A stretch of 64,000 nucleotides of DNA from Microglena sp. YARC (GCA_022414725.1 CM039466.1:14312832-14376831), one strand, 5' to 3'; shown: positions 31,690 to 43,848, numbered from the stretch's first letter. The notes: generated by a model not told the origin, from the letters alone. Numbers and translations are program-made.

Positions 31690-32440
31690 TGAGCCAACCA
31701 CTAGGATGGTGTCATCCAACTGAACCAGCGTCTCGGGATGAGGTGGAAGGCACTGCTCACCCTTCTGTGTGTGCTGTCACCCTAAGTTTCTACACTCTGA
31801 ATGAGGCAGGCCTCCTAGATAAACAAAAAAATAAATACATAAATTGTATGCCTGATTACGAGGCGTGAGGTTGAGGGGGCCAGCCAGTTTGCTTGCACTG
31901 GGGCCAACCACCTATAGGCATCCTAGACATTACTGCAAGAATCCAGGGTTGACAGCTGAGCTTATGAGCCCGGCCTTGTAAAGCTCATGCAAGCTGACCA
32001 CCAGACTGAGACCACTAACGGATGTTTAAAGCGACACTAATCGCATCTATTAAGCAGGGATTTTTTCCTTACATTAGAGAGTAGTGGAAGCAGAAGCTAC
32101 TACTGCAAGAATCCAGGGTTGACAGCTGAGCTTATGAGCCCAGCCTTGTAAAGCTCATGCAAGCTGACCACTAGACTGATACCACTAACTGATGTTTAAA
32201 GCGACACTGGTCGCCTCTATTAATCAGGGATTTTCACTAGGAAGTTCAGAGTAGTGCGAGCATAAGCTACTACTGCACAAAGCCAGGGCTGACAGCTGAG
32301 CTGATGAACACTGCCTTGTAAAGCTCGTGTGAGCTGCATGACTAGACTGAGACCACTAACAGATGTTTACAGCGACACTGGTCGCCTCTATTAATCAGGG
32401 ATTTTCACCCTGCATTAGAGAGTAGTGGAAGCAGAAGCTA
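31690..32440 (-). repeat. Tandem copies of the 3' end of the rhodanese-like gene
   Basis: On the minus strand three units of about 168 bp (near 31930, 32098, 32268) repeat CGAGCTTTACAAGGCAGG through the stop codon and 3' flank of the gene at 32441. An older fragment at 31690-31760 matches a slightly more upstream segment. The array is broken by the LINE-like repeat at 31848-31915. Confidence 0.8.
31848..31915 (-). mobile_element. LINE-3'-tail-like dispersed repeat, copy 3
   Basis: GATTACGAGGCGTGAGGTTG and CTTGCACTGGGGCCAACC with an adjacent A/T-rich simple repeat, as at 5148-5222 and 18014-18090. Confidence 0.5.
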
Positions 32441-33487
32441 CTATTGCAAAAAGCCAGGGTTGACAGCTGAGCTTATGAGCCCTGCCTTGTAAAGCTCGTG
32501 TGAGCCGACCACTAGGTTGGGCGCGTCTAACTGAAACACCGTCTCAGGGTCAGGTGGGGGCTCGCCCAAAGCGTATTCACAGTAAGGCTTCACATTACTA
32601 TCGAATCTCCAGCTATAGCTGCCCTGCTTGTAAACAAATACCCTGCTGTAGCCGGCATCAGCACACAATTGGGCAGCCCAGCCGGCTCTCCTGCCGGCAC
32701 GACTGTGGAGCACCATGATATCCCCATAGGATGGCTTATGTGTGCGGTATACTTGCTCAAAAGTGGCCGGGCTCATCTGCAGGGCACTGGGCAGTTGGTC
32801 AACAGGGATATGGAGAGATCCACGAATGCTGCCATAAAGTGTGCACTCATCATGCCTTCTCAGATCGATCAGCACACACGGCGGCACAGCACCCATCGCT
32901 TTGGAGCCCATTTTCAAGCCACATCCAAGTAGTAAGGCCAACGCATCTCTCGACATGAATATCAAGTCAACACATTGTGAGGTGGCTGCAGATAGGGATT
33001 GCCTGCCAGGTAGTACAGCAGCTAGACACCTTTGGTAGCCTGCCTCGGCAGCTAAGGCACACGCCCTCATAACAGTCTGGTCACTGCGGGATGTGAAGAC
33101 TAGAAGAGTGCTGAGATGTGGGCAAATAGATGGCCACTCTGGGGTTCTCTTGGACGGGCCATGCACCTGGCCTAAGAAGAATTCCTCTAAGCCACTTTCA
33201 AGGATCTTGATGCTTTTGGTTGCCAGCTCTGGTGGTAGCTGCCCTCCAGCCTCGTCTTTCACCACCTCAAACACACAGTGCTGGATGGGGTTGGTCTCTA
33301 TTAGCATGCGTAGAGCAGATGGAGAGATAAAGCTGAAAAAGCTTGGAACCTGCGTGAATTGCCTCGGAGGCCTGGATCGAGCCTTCTTCCCCCTCCGTCG
33401 AGCCACAAACACTTGCACGCCGAAAGCGATACCGACTAGAACGATGGCGCCAGTGATAGAACCACCGTTGACAGTCACGCGCGGCAT
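32441..33487 (-). CDS. Membrane-anchored rhodanese-like protein
   Basis: 348 residues, single exon, ATG at 33487, TAG at 32441-32443. One N-terminal hydrophobic segment (about 9-29, followed by RRRGKKARSR) predicts an N-terminal anchor. Residues 70-165 resemble a degenerate rhodanese domain. Residues 203-310 are a clearer one (VLIDLRRHDE, GSIRGSLHIPVDQLP, HSRAGRRAGWAAQL, GYSRVFVYKQGSYSWRFD). In active rhodaneses the loop carries Cys (C-R-x-G-x-R); here it is S262-R-A-G-R-R, so thiosulfate sulfurtransferase activity is doubtful and a binding or regulatory role is possible. The gene's 3' end has been tandemly copied downstream. Confidence 0.75.
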   Translation of the reverse strand: MPRVTVNGGSITGAIVLVGIAFGVQVFVARRRGKKARSRPPRQFTQVPSFFSFISPSALRMLIETNPIQHCVFEVVKDEAGGQLPPELATKSIKILESGLEEFFLGQVHGPSKRTPEWPSICPHLSTLLVFTSRSDQTVMRACALAAEAGYQRCLAAVLPGRQSLSAATSQCVDLIFMSRDALALLLGCGLKMGSKAMGAVPPCVLIDLRRHDECTLYGSIRGSLHIPVDQLPSALQMSPATFEQVYRTHKPSYGDIMVLHSRAGRRAGWAAQLCADAGYSRVFVYKQGSYSWRFDSNVKPYCEYALGEPPPDPETVFQLDAPNLVVGSHELYKAGLISSAVNPGFLQ

Positions 33488-34557
33488 GCTGGCTCAATTC
33501 AATGGATGTCCGAGGGGATTTTCAGACTGTTTTTTCAGATCGGTGGGTTCGCTAGGCGGGTAGGACAGGACGGCATGCTGGGTGAATGAAAAGGAAATAA
33601 AGCATATCTGCTCAAGAGAATGGGAATTACGCACATATTTGTAACCGACCCTGAAGGATTCAGGAAGTCCAGTACTTCGGACGTACCGCAAATCGTTCAG
33701 ACCAGAGAGGTTCAGACCAGTCATACAAGCAGCATATATTATCTCGCCTGCACTCCGTAACTCTAAAACTCTGAGACGATGCAGGCATGCCGCCGTCCTC
33801 ATGAATGCCGGCAGCTATTTCCAGTCATCCTATCGATGATTAGGTATAATTATCTCCACACATAACATTTTGAACATGGCATCTCAGAAGTTTAGCAATG
33901 TTGGATCAGCCTAACCTAGATACTCAAGGGATCTGTGCAATTCGAGAAAAAGGATCAACTCAATTTCCCTGAGAGCATTCGGGGGTCTGCTCTCGACCTC
34001 CTCTAACTCCACACCAGATGAGGCTGCTAGAGCAGTAGACAGGTACAGTTTCGTCCTCACAATGCATGTGTGTTCCATGGTGATCAAAATATACATGGAG
34101 AGGCACCCTTGCACACAACTTCATGGTGGTATGATGTGATGCTTAATGTATATGTATGACAGTCCTAGCAATAGGTACCCATGCACTTCTTCATCCAACC
34201 TTGAATGTTGAGACTAATTCCAGGTAATTAGATGATATGCGGTAGGTTTCATTTTTGATGTGGCCTCAGTCACCTTCCCTGTGGTTCCATACATAGAAAG
34301 CATACAGGACTGTTTCACCTAAGTTATACAGCCAGTTAGACGGAGCGCCTTGCAACAGATACACCCATTCAGTATCTTGACGTCACGAGTGTATTAGCTA
34401 TGCTGTGTCAGTCTGTGTGTGTCTCTGGGTGTACTTGCCATTCTCACCCATCCACATACACAACCCCATTGAAACGAACCTCAGTCACACACACCAACTC
34501 ACACGACAATAAAACATCCCATGTATGTGTGTAACAACACACACCTACAAATTAATG
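33488..34557. other. No recognised gene
   Basis: Upstream region of the rhodanese-like gene (promoter expected near 33490-33800) and about 700 bp of unremarkable sequence. Confidence 0.4.
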
Positions 34558-34559
34558 TA

Positions 34560-35641
34560 GGGACCGGCATATCATATGATGTTGACCTAAGGCGAGTATG
34601 ATATCATATGATATCATACAAATGGCATCATATGCACAATGTATGTAAATGGTAAGCTTGGCAAAGTCAGTCACCCACACACCCACCAAATCATACAAAT
34701 GGCATCATATGTACATTGTATGTACAAGCTTAGCAAAGTCAGTCACCCACACACCCACCAAATCATACAAATGGCATCATATGCACATTGTATGTAAATG
34801 GTAAGCTTAGCAAAGTCAGTCACCCACACACCCCACTCACCCACCAATCCATCTAGTACAGTACTCTCCCTCGGTATGTCACGAACATCCCCTGCTTGCA
34901 TCAACACCTCCACCACACACACACGCACACCCCGCTTACCCACCGCCCACACAATTGCCCTCACCCACACACCTCGCTTACCCACCGCCCACACACTCGC
35001 CCTCACCCACACACACTCGCCCTCACCCACACACACCCCGCTTACCCACCGCACACACACTCGCCCTCACCCACACACCCCGCTTACCCACCGCCCACAC
35101 ACTCGCCCTCACCCACACACCCCGCTTACCCACCGCCCACACACTCGCCCTCACCCACACACCCCGCTTACCTACCGCCCACACACTCGCCCTCACCCAC
35201 ACACCCCGCTTACCCACCGCCCACACACTCGCCCTCACCCACACACCCCGCTTTCCCACCGCCCACACACTCGCCCTCACCCACACACCCCGCATACCCA
35301 CCGCCCACACACTCGCCCTCATCCACACACCCCGCTTACCCACCGCCCACACACTTGCCCTCACCCACACACCCCGCTTACCACCGCCCACACACTCGCC
35401 CTCATCCCACACACCCCGCTTACCCACCGCCCACACACTCGCCCTCATCACACTCACACCACCGCTTACCCACCTCCCACACACTCGCCCTCACCCACAC
35501 ACCCCGCTCACCACCGCCCACACACTCGCCCTCATCCACACACCCCGCTTACCCACCGCCCACACACTCGCCCTCACGTCCCCCCCCCTAGTCAGACTGC
35601 CGGCATCATATGAAATCACATGATATCATATTGCCGTTCCC
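34560..35641. mobile_element. GGGAACGGC-family MITE expanded by an internal minisatellite
   Basis: Starts TA-GGGACCGGCATATCATA and ends ATATTGCCGTTCCC-TA. The terminal halves match 10786-11106 in inverted orientation (GAGTATGATATCATATGAT, TAGTCAGACTGCCGGCATCA). Between them, where the short copy has about 10 bp, lie three copies of a CATACAAATGGCATCATATG unit and then the array at 34900-35580. Confidence 0.75.
34900..35580. repeat. 42-bp minisatellite within the MITE
   Basis: About fourteen units of CACCCCGCTTACCCACCGCC plus CACACACTCGCCCTCACCCA. The unit is a multiple of three, so frames stay open and translate to Thr/Pro/His repeats; not a gene. Confidence 0.9.
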
Positions 35642-35653
35642 TATATATATGTA

Positions 35654-35877
35654 GGGAACAGCAACCAATATTAGTGTTTGAAAAACTAATATTAACTCAT
35701 ATTATTATAGTGTAACAATTATATTACTTTTTCAAAAACAAAACGAGATTCTGGTGAGATGGCTCGTCCGACTAATATTATATAATCTGATTTAATATTA
35801 TTTATTCACTAATCATGTATAATATTATCTCATATAATATTATTTATTCACTAATATTATATAACATAGACGTTCCC
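35654..35877. mobile_element. Second MITE type, AATATT-rich, TA target site
   Basis: GGGAACAGCAACCAATATTA at the left, ACGTTCCC at the right, TA on both sides, 224 bp, AT-rich with AACTAATATTA words. A shorter relative is 49087-49186. It lies 12 bp from the neighbouring element. Confidence 0.7.
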
Positions 35878-36071
35878 TATATATATGTGCATGTCAAGGC
35901 CACTCTCTGTCAGCGTTAGCTGTTCTATGGTTCTACCTGTCTTCACGTGTCTCTATACCCGTAACCTAGAATCATATCCACATAACTCCAACACTCTCTT
36001 GGCATAGAGACAAACCTGCAGCGTTTTCTGCGGAAGCATGCCCTCTACCACCATAGTTTTTATTTCCAGCT

Positions 36072-36200
36072 AATAAAGCAACAGCTTCTAGGCAGCTCCT
36101 TGAGCCAGCCACTGGGCTAAGCCCCAAGATTTCGACAGTTCTGGACAGCGGATTCTGTCAGCTTCTATACACACCAGGTTGCATTAGCTTTGGGGACGAA
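36072..36200 (+). repeat. Dispersed repeat R2, fullest copy
   Basis: Begins AGCTTCTAGGCAGCTCC and runs through CACTGGGCTAAGCCCC to the segment shared with 1623-1723. Confidence 0.7.
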
Positions 36201-36334
36201 ATTCATCAATGAACTTCTGCTTATCAAAGGATGATTTCCCTAGTGGTGTACGGGTTAGAATGGTCACCACAACCGGAGGAGTCCCCGGGCAGGAAGTAAT
36301 AGCCAACACAGATCAATCATTGACCAGGGCACAT

Positions 36335-36478
36335 CAATGGTAGTCTTTCATATTCATCAGTTGTACTGCTATGGTAGTCTTTCATATTCATCAGTTGTAC
36401 TGCAATGGAAGTCTTTCGGACTCATCAGTAGTACTGCAATGGCAGTCTTGCAGACCCATCAGTTGTATTGAACAGTAT
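36335..36478. repeat. About 41-bp tandem repeat
   Basis: Four units of ATGGTAGTCTTTCATATTCA followed by TCAGTTGTACTGC. Followed by an R1 half-copy at 36551-36622. Confidence 0.75.
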
Positions 36479-36783
36479 AACAACAGACCCATCCTTGCTC
36501 CAACAATCTTTACGGTGTCACCCCGGTGTCACATGGGATGTATGTCTGTATGTTCCAGTCCAGGGGTAGGCCAAATAGGCTAAAGGGACTTGCCCAACTG
36601 TATGGGAAGGGCTTAAAAAGATGGGATGTTGTGAAAACATGGGATGTTGTGAAAGCGTGTGACAACTATTCCTCGACAAGCCTCCAAAAGCTTTAAACTG
36701 TCTAATCCGCTTTCCATAATGTGATATATCATATCTAGTCATATAGGGCTCGAAGGGGGGGGGGGGGGGGGGGGGGGGGGGGG

Positions 36784-36999
36784 TATTGTCCGTTGCGTCG
36801 GACACTGAGTTGGCATAGTGCGCGCGTGGTGCAGGTGCCCCAGGACCCGGGTTGCCTGCCGCCAGGCCATGGGCTAGCTATGGCCTGCACGTGTCTTCAG
36901 AATCTTCCTGGAAACTTCCTATTCTATATAGCCGCACAAGTTGCGATGACAACTCTCTGCTCTTCAGTCTTCACTGTGTAACTACTCTATCGATTGAAA
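36784..36999 (+). repeat. 5' LTR
   Basis: 216 bp; contains a CTATATAG box at about 36924-36931. Lacks the usual TG...CA ends. Confidence 0.8.
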
Positions 37000-37601
37000 G
37001 GTTATCGGCCCGACCGCTGCCCGCAGACAACGCCCCTGCGCCCGTGCCAAGTGGATCTTCAGCCCTGCACAAGGTGACAGTTTTCCCTCTGACTTGCTCG
37101 ACGGCTTGAGTACTGCTTTTGGCCCTGGATTGCCTACATGTTCACGTGAGGAATCTAACCTGCGCTGCCTCGCCTACTGCCCACACAACAGTTGTTGTCT
37201 CTACTTTCTGTCCTAGACGCCCCGTAGACGCAGTCCAGAAGTCTCAGTAGATCTTTGACGTGAGTTGTACACTCATCAGATCACACACAGCGTTGCGCAA
37301 TCCTCTGAGATTGTTAGTGCCAAGGAGATATTCAGCCCTGCACACCATCGTACCCCCCTCCCCCTCCCGCTCTCTGATTCCGTCACCCCTTACCCCCTCC
37401 CCCCACTACTATAACCACCATTTCAAACCACCAAGATCCATTTGGTTCCCCCTTTGCTGTCAACACTCCCTCACCACTACCTCCGAACCGCACACCCAAG
37501 ACTGAAGACCAACAAGCTTCACACCCGGATTACCCGCTGGCCGGTTTATTAACCCGGTGTGAAGTCCAAGACCCCAAGACCCCAGCGCCGCGACAGACAA
37601 C

Positions 37602-39400
37602 ATGGCAACACCAGCCAAGCCCCCTGCATTCGTCTTCGACGGCACCCCTGCTGTTCCCTTGCACAAGTTTGGACCCTTCCTCCTTCGTCACCTCAGATCC
37701 CACACTGGATGCATCTCCATCGCCATTGACGCGGCGATGGCTCAACCCCCAAACGGTGAGCCAGCAAAAGGTGACGAATACCCTTTGGAAGACTCTCATT
37801 ACCCGAATGTGGAACATGCTAATGCAAATATTGCATCTCGTGCTGTTCCCTAACGCATCACGATCGTGAAGAATGCTGTCGCTCTCAATGAAATCCTCGG
37901 ATATTGTTCAGACCCCATACAGCAGGCCATACTTGCACACACTGATGTTGCTGCCAAAGCCTACAGGTTCCTGAAGGCCACGTATGGAGAACGGAACTCT
38001 GACCTGGAAACAGGTGCTGTGAGATCCATGTGCAATCTCAGCATGACGACATCTGAACCACTGCAGGTCTACCTCTCCCGAAGCTATGAGTTATACTCCT
38101 TGCTTCCCCAAGTCAATGGAGTCAGCAACACCTCCATCCCTGCTTTCCTTAGCATCATTGTCCAAGGACTCTCACCTCGCCCAGAATACAATGGTTTCAG
38201 GTACTCCTTCCACAACTCTGTCTGCCCTGACTTTGCATCATTCTAGACACAGATCATCAGGTACCGGGTTTCCAATCAGATATCTGACTCCACCATCTCT
38301 CCCGAGGAAACCGAGCACATGGCAGCTGCTGTCTTCCAGGGACGACTAAGGAAGGACCGTGTTCCATCAACCCAAATGACATGCTGGAACTGAAATGGCT
38401 TTGGACACAACTCCCTCGCTTGCCCTAGTAACTCCACTGACCTGAAGTACAGACCTCCACCGTTTTCATCTACATCTGGCAATAGGGGATCTCCATCACC
38501 CCCCTATGACGCAGCCAGGAGGTCCTCCAGCAAGTCCAAGTCCCCTAGGAGGGACAACAGGAGCTCCAACAAAGATCCAAGGGCTACAGCCGCCGTGACA
38601 ACAGTAGGCATGCCCATGTAGCAGATGATGACTGTTCTACTTCCCAGTCCAACACAGACAATGAGGATGAGCACAACTTCATGGCATTGACAGCGCATGA
38701 TGGACCCCAGCCTCTCCAGTATGCTGAGTCAACAAGAGGCAAGTCCACACCCCTATCTGCCCCACATGCCCCCTTGGCTGACAGTACTTTCTTTGGACCC
38801 ATGAATGATACAGATGCTTGTCTTATTGAAAGGGAAGAGTCCATGCCAGAATTAGTCTCAAGTGATGACACTGATGATGATGATGAGGGGAATGGAAATG
38901 TGGACCTTTCTGACAGTGCCACCTTTGATCCCTACGAGACAGCTCTCCAAACAGAATGGCTTTTAGACTGTGCAGCCCACTCCCACTGCACCAGTAACCC
39001 CTCCAACTTGCATGACATTCAGGATCTCCCCCACCCTATTAGCCTCCAACTGGCTGACCTTGGAGCAGTCTAACTCCTCTGCCTCCAGAAAGGGAAAGCT
39101 CACATCAAGGGGCATCATGGATCCCTCATCACCCTCCACGATGTGCTCCTTGCTCCCCCCCTACAGCCAACATCATCAGCTTGCATGCAGCACACAGGCT
39201 CTCTTCCCAAGCGTTCAAGTTTCACATGTCCAATGCTACTGCTACCCTCTCCTTACCCACAACCAGGGGCACAAAGACAATCCTCTTATGCCCCAAAAGG
39301 CATGGTCTCTACTTCACTAGCACCTCTAAGAACCCTACCCCTCTCCCTATCCCCTACCCATCTCCCACATTCCCTCTGATAATCATGATGGTCACCCAAC
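37602..39400 (+). pseudogene. Broken gag/protease region of the LTR element
   Basis: Begins MATPAKPPAFVFDG and continues in different frames through a copia-type Gag (LNEILGYCSDPIQQAI region at about 37866-38246). A CCHC zinc knuckle at 38382-38423 has a TGA stop in place of its second Cys. A protease-like WLLDCAAHSH follows at about 38955-38985, where copia proteases have D-S/T-G. Several frameshifts and stops make it non-functional. Downstream to about 40480 runs a low-complexity Thr/Pro/Ser coding remnant of no recognised domain. Confidence 0.7.
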
Positions 39401-41161
39401 CAGAACTGGTCAACCAGCCGGCTGCCCACTACAATGATGACTTTGCTGGCAGCTGCTTTATCCCACATGACACTGCTAGTAGCTCCAGTAGCCCTACCAG
39501 ATCTATCCCGCCATTGGTGATGATGACCTGCCTAACCTTGCCCAAGCCCGTCCACCATTCTTGCTCCAGTAAGACAATGGGGGAAAATTCACATCACACC
39601 AAGATGATCTGTACACCACCTCTTCACATGACTTCATCCCAGATCCTGCCTACTCTCCCGCCCCCATCCAACAGCTTCCCACTGTTCCTTTTGATGACCT
39701 CTGTGACCTGACAGAAGCACAAGCCAGAATAGAAATGGACCTCATGCTAGACCAAGCCAGGACTACATATGAGGATGCATTCCCTGTTGATGGACAAGGG
39801 TCTTGCACTCAGCATGAGCTCTCCCAAGCCCTTAGATTTGACCGGTGGATTCCCTCAGCTACTTCCCCTTCCCCTGATCAGCCCCTCACTCATGTCAACA
39901 TGAACACCTACCCAGTCCATTTCCTTAACAACTCTGGTCTCTCCAGAACCAGGTTTGGAACCCTGCTGACTACCCTCACCAACTCCCCTTCTTCCCTTAG
40001 AGCCTTTAGCATCAGACCTAGACAGCCTGTCCCCACCCTCATTCACCAGCTAGCTAACCAGTTCCCTACCCTGCTAGCATCTGAGCAGACTAAATTCCCC
40101 AACAGACAGATGCACAGCAGCCCCTCATCAGTATGTGGACCTATTCTCAAGCATGTCAACAGATTGCAGCACATGGTCCATATCTACCCCACTGTTTCTA
40201 CAAATGACACCACCCTTCAGTGGGCCATCTGCCTACAAGCAGCCATGGTCCAAGCACATGCACGGATCCTTGCCACCTGGCCCAAGATGCTCATGCATCC
40301 CATCAGCTGTGTGAACCCTGGAGCAGATCATCTGTCGTCAACAACCTTAGCATGCACTGGAACCCAATGGATTTCACATTCATCAACATGCTGGACACCC
40401 CAAGGAGTCTAGGAAATCCTTCCCCACCTCTCCTAAAGAAAAATCCACAGCCAGCTGGATCTTGATGGATACCCAGCATCTGGCACCTAAATATGCATAT
40501 ATAGTATATTGCTCCTTATTGTTTTAGCCATGAACACTCTAAGATTAATCTGGGTTACTGCCTTGTACTGGGCATCTTTGTACTGCCTCATGTACTGATG
40601 CCCCTTGTTTTAGAATCCATCATCAAGTTACTGCCGTATGTCTGCAATACTCTACTTTAGGATGAGCCCAAATTATGGGGGGACTAGCACAGACATCTTG
40701 TTTAAACTTATTCTCCCATCTTGAATCATGCCAAATCTCGTAACCAGCTTCCTAGTAGCTTCCCTGCAACCTAGCCTGCAGCCTATCTGCAGTTTCTCAC
40801 AACTTACCTGCTGCCCCTCTGCAACCTAGCATGCAGCCTATCTGCAGTTTCTCCCATCCTCCCTGCAGCCCCTCTGCTACCTAGCCTGCAGCCTATCTGC
40901 AGTTTCCCTCTAGCTTCCTAAGGCAGCCCCCCTGCTACCTGCTACCCTAGTAGACTGACATTGATCTGAAGATCTCTGCTCTTAATGTGCCGTGTCTCCT
41001 TGGATCCTGTTCCAAATAATGTATTATTTGCAGCCTCTCCTGCCAGCCATTAGCATATCTAAATAGCCTTGTCAGCCTTTATACTATTATAATTTATTTA
41101 TGCCCCTCAGTTAATTCCAGGGATTCTTGTGTCCAAGAATACCTTGAATTGGGGGGGATGT

Positions 41162-41366
41162 TATTGTCCGTTGCATCGGACACTGAGTTGCTCCAGGTGC
41201 CCCAGGACCCGGGTTGCCTGCCGCCAGGCCATGGGCTAGCTATGGCATGCACGTGTCTTCAGAATCTTCCTGGAAATTTCCTATTCTATATAGCCGCAAC
41301 GAGTTGCGCCTTATGACAACTCTCTGCTCTTCAGTCTTCACTGTGTAACCACTCTATCGATTGAAA
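41162..41366 (+). repeat. 3' LTR
   Basis: 205 bp, collinear with the 5' LTR apart from a 20-bp deletion near position 27 and small indels. Confidence 0.8.
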
Positions 41367-42430
41367 AGGGGGGAGGGGAGCTTAGCGCTATAAGCCATTC
41401 CGTAATTAGCGCTAGTTATAGCCTGAAATAGCCTGAAATAGCCTGAAATAGCCTACAACAACCTTCAAAAGCCTTACAGGACAACCAGGAAACGTAACTT
41501 AGATTAGAGTTAAAACGATGTTTTGGGTTTTCATTCATCAAATGCTTTTTATTTTTAAGCCACTTACTATCACTATTCCGGGCAAAGTCCCTTTCAGCCT
41601 ACCCATGTACTTAACCATGTAACATACATACATTTATACCATATACACCACAGCAGTCAAGGGGGGCTGTGAACCTTGAAATGTAATGAAGATTGGCGAT
41701 ATCCGTTCCGTCCTGGCACTTATGACACTCACCATGAATCATAAACGAACCAGATAATACGCAATTGCCACATGAGTCAATAGGTTGCATAACAACACTT
41801 TCCTGAATACATGGCAACATTTCTTGAGTGTTTTGGCTAAATTAGTTGTTCACTTATAGGGCTAATGTAGCTATCAGCCCTATTAGGGCTAATTTGGAGT
41901 GTTGATGTTCCTGCCGAAGTCGGCGAACAGACGCTGGAGCCAAGCAACCAAGTTCAAGCTGAGTCTGGCTAAGGAGTGACCTCGACCATATGAGAGGACG
42001 ACGCACATCTTCAGGTGATTACCTAAAAGGGAACACCAGCCCGGGAGACTTCCGAGTCGTGACAAGAGGACTTCCTGGACCTGGACAAGTCTTACAACTG
42101 TCGAATCTACATACGGTGGTTGGATCCCTGTTTTCCGTGGGTATCTCACAGGGGGGACAAGGATTTGGAATGGGGTGAGCAGCCCAGAGTTGGCCGAAGA
42201 ACCATGCAACAATTCAGAAATTTGAAGAGGACGACGATGAGTCAAAAAGTTACAACAAGGAAGAGGCTGTTAGGTTATTCGTTCCCTTTCGGCTGCTCTC
42301 AATGTGGTTTGAAGATATTGCATACATTATTGGAAGAGGTGCAGATATTATGCTGGTTTGCTACCATGAGCATGTGCTTTATGCACAAATAATAAAAAGG
42401 TATATATTTAAAACTCTAAGATGGTTTGCA
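41367..42430. other. No confident gene; short repeats
   Basis: 41392-41425 has an inverted TTAGCGCTA pair; 41424-41455 is a 10-bp tandem (ATAGCCTGAA). 41921-41965 is a degenerate R3 copy. Frames at 42050-42400 translate to plausible-looking but unrecognised peptide on the plus strand, possibly a gene fragment. Confidence 0.35.
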
Positions 42431-42441
42431 GGCTTACCTCA

Positions 42442-42640
42442 CCCGGGGACTGGTCCACGAAGCTTGGCCAGCAGCTGCATGATGCCCTGGGCCACGTTAA
42501 AACATGATTCCGATAGTGGGTACCACGCGGGGGCTTGAGTTTGGAAAACAGCTGTAACAATCGCTCCTATCCATCTCATCGAATCACAGCATGCCGGCCG
42601 CCGCCACATCCCCATCACGCTCACCACCTCTTCCCCTCCG
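42442..42640 (-). CDS. Possible lone exon of an unknown gene
   Basis: Minus-strand frame with an internal ATG (MGMWRRPACCD), then AVFQTQAPAWYPLSESCF and NVAQGIMQLLAKLRGPVPG, ending at a good GTGAGG donor. The balanced amino-acid mix looks like real protein. I found neither a following exon nor a family. Confidence 0.4.
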
Positions 42641-43199
42641 TGTTTCAGAGACCCCTGAGTAATTTCTCTCCCAGGAGGCGAAGGGGGTGAGTGATCGGCC
42701 GAGTGCGTAGCTTTGTTACATCTTCAGTTGTTATTTCAGCCATAAAGCAGCATCACCACCCTTTGTTCTCTCCCTATCCATGGACCACCTCCTCTCCCTC
42801 TTCCAGCTCCCCGAGCCAACAATCTTAGTTGTTATTTTCCACAGGCAGCAATGGCTAAGCCCAAGATCTTGACAGGGAGCTGCCTAGAAGCGCCAAGAAA
42901 AGCATGAAGAAAAGGCCCAGCTTTTAAGGTTGTGAGGCGCCATGTCATCCGTTAAACTCTTCCACCTCGCACTTTGCCAGTGCTGGCCATGTCAGGGGCG
43001 TTCGCTCATGACAGCCACAAGGGTGTAGCTGCACACACAGTAAGTTCACCCTTCCACGCGCCCCTTCCAGTTGCTGGCCATGTCGGTGGTGTTCTCTCAT
43101 GACAGCCACAAGAGCTGCCACACCACAAGTTCACCCTTCCACGCGCCTTCCAGTGCTGGCCATGTCAGTGGTGCTGGCTTACGACAGCCACAAGAGCTG

Positions 43200-43816
43200 C
43201 ACACATAGGAAGAATCAAGAATGAGAATGTTGTAAAATGTACTGCACCCAATGTTGTACAATCTACCGTACCGAATGTTGTACAAAAGACTGCACCCAAT
43301 GCTGTACAATCTACTGTGCTGAATGTTGTACAATCTACCGTAGCAATGATTGTACAATCTACAGCATCGAATGTTGTACAATGGTTGTGCTACCGTCTGG
43401 AATGTAGTACAATCTAACTTTAATCACTAGTTGTAGTCCCAGCCCCCCCCCCCCTCCCCCCCCACACACCCTCAGATAGCTCTAGCTGCATATGAATTCA
43501 GAATGCGATGCTCATCACACTTTTGAAGTCAATTTTTACAGCTGGAGCTTTCTGAAGGGGGTGAGGCCAGGGAATGGATGATCGAGGGTGCTGGTGGGTG
43601 GATAGGTGAGGGGGGAACACAGTACAATCTACTATACATAATGTAGTACTATCTAACTTTCATCACTAGTTGCAGTCTATGGCCCTCCCCCCCATCAGAT
43701 AGCTCTAGCTGCATATGAATTCAGAATGCAATTCTCATCGAACTTTGAACTCATATACAGTTAGAGCTATCTGAAGGGGAAGGCCAAGGAGGGGATGGTG
43801 GGTGGGTAGGAGGGTT

Positions 43817-43848
<32 letters not shown>

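Larger units (their letters stand above)
36784..41366 (+). mobile_element. Decayed non-autonomous Ty1/copia-like LTR element
   Basis: LTRs 36784-36999 and 41162-41366 both start TATTGTCCGTTGC and end TCTATCGATTGAAA; they differ by a 20-bp indel and scattered changes, so the insertion is not recent. A GGTTATCGG stretch directly after the 5' LTR is a plausible initiator-tRNA primer site, and GGGGGGGATG before the 3' LTR a polypurine tract. G-runs flank both ends, so the target site was poly-G. The 4.2-kb interior carries a broken gag/protease region (37602-39400); I find no integrase or reverse transcriptase motifs, so it would depend on another element. Confidence 0.8.

Noticed and set aside
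34798..35613. Three overlapping Thr/Pro/His-rich frames as a secreted or cell-wall protein
   Set aside because: Generated by a 42-bp minisatellite inside a MITE; all three frames are equally open.
37602..40480. A complete autonomous retrotransposon
   Set aside because: Multiple stops and frame changes, and no integrase, reverse transcriptase or RNase H motifs visible.
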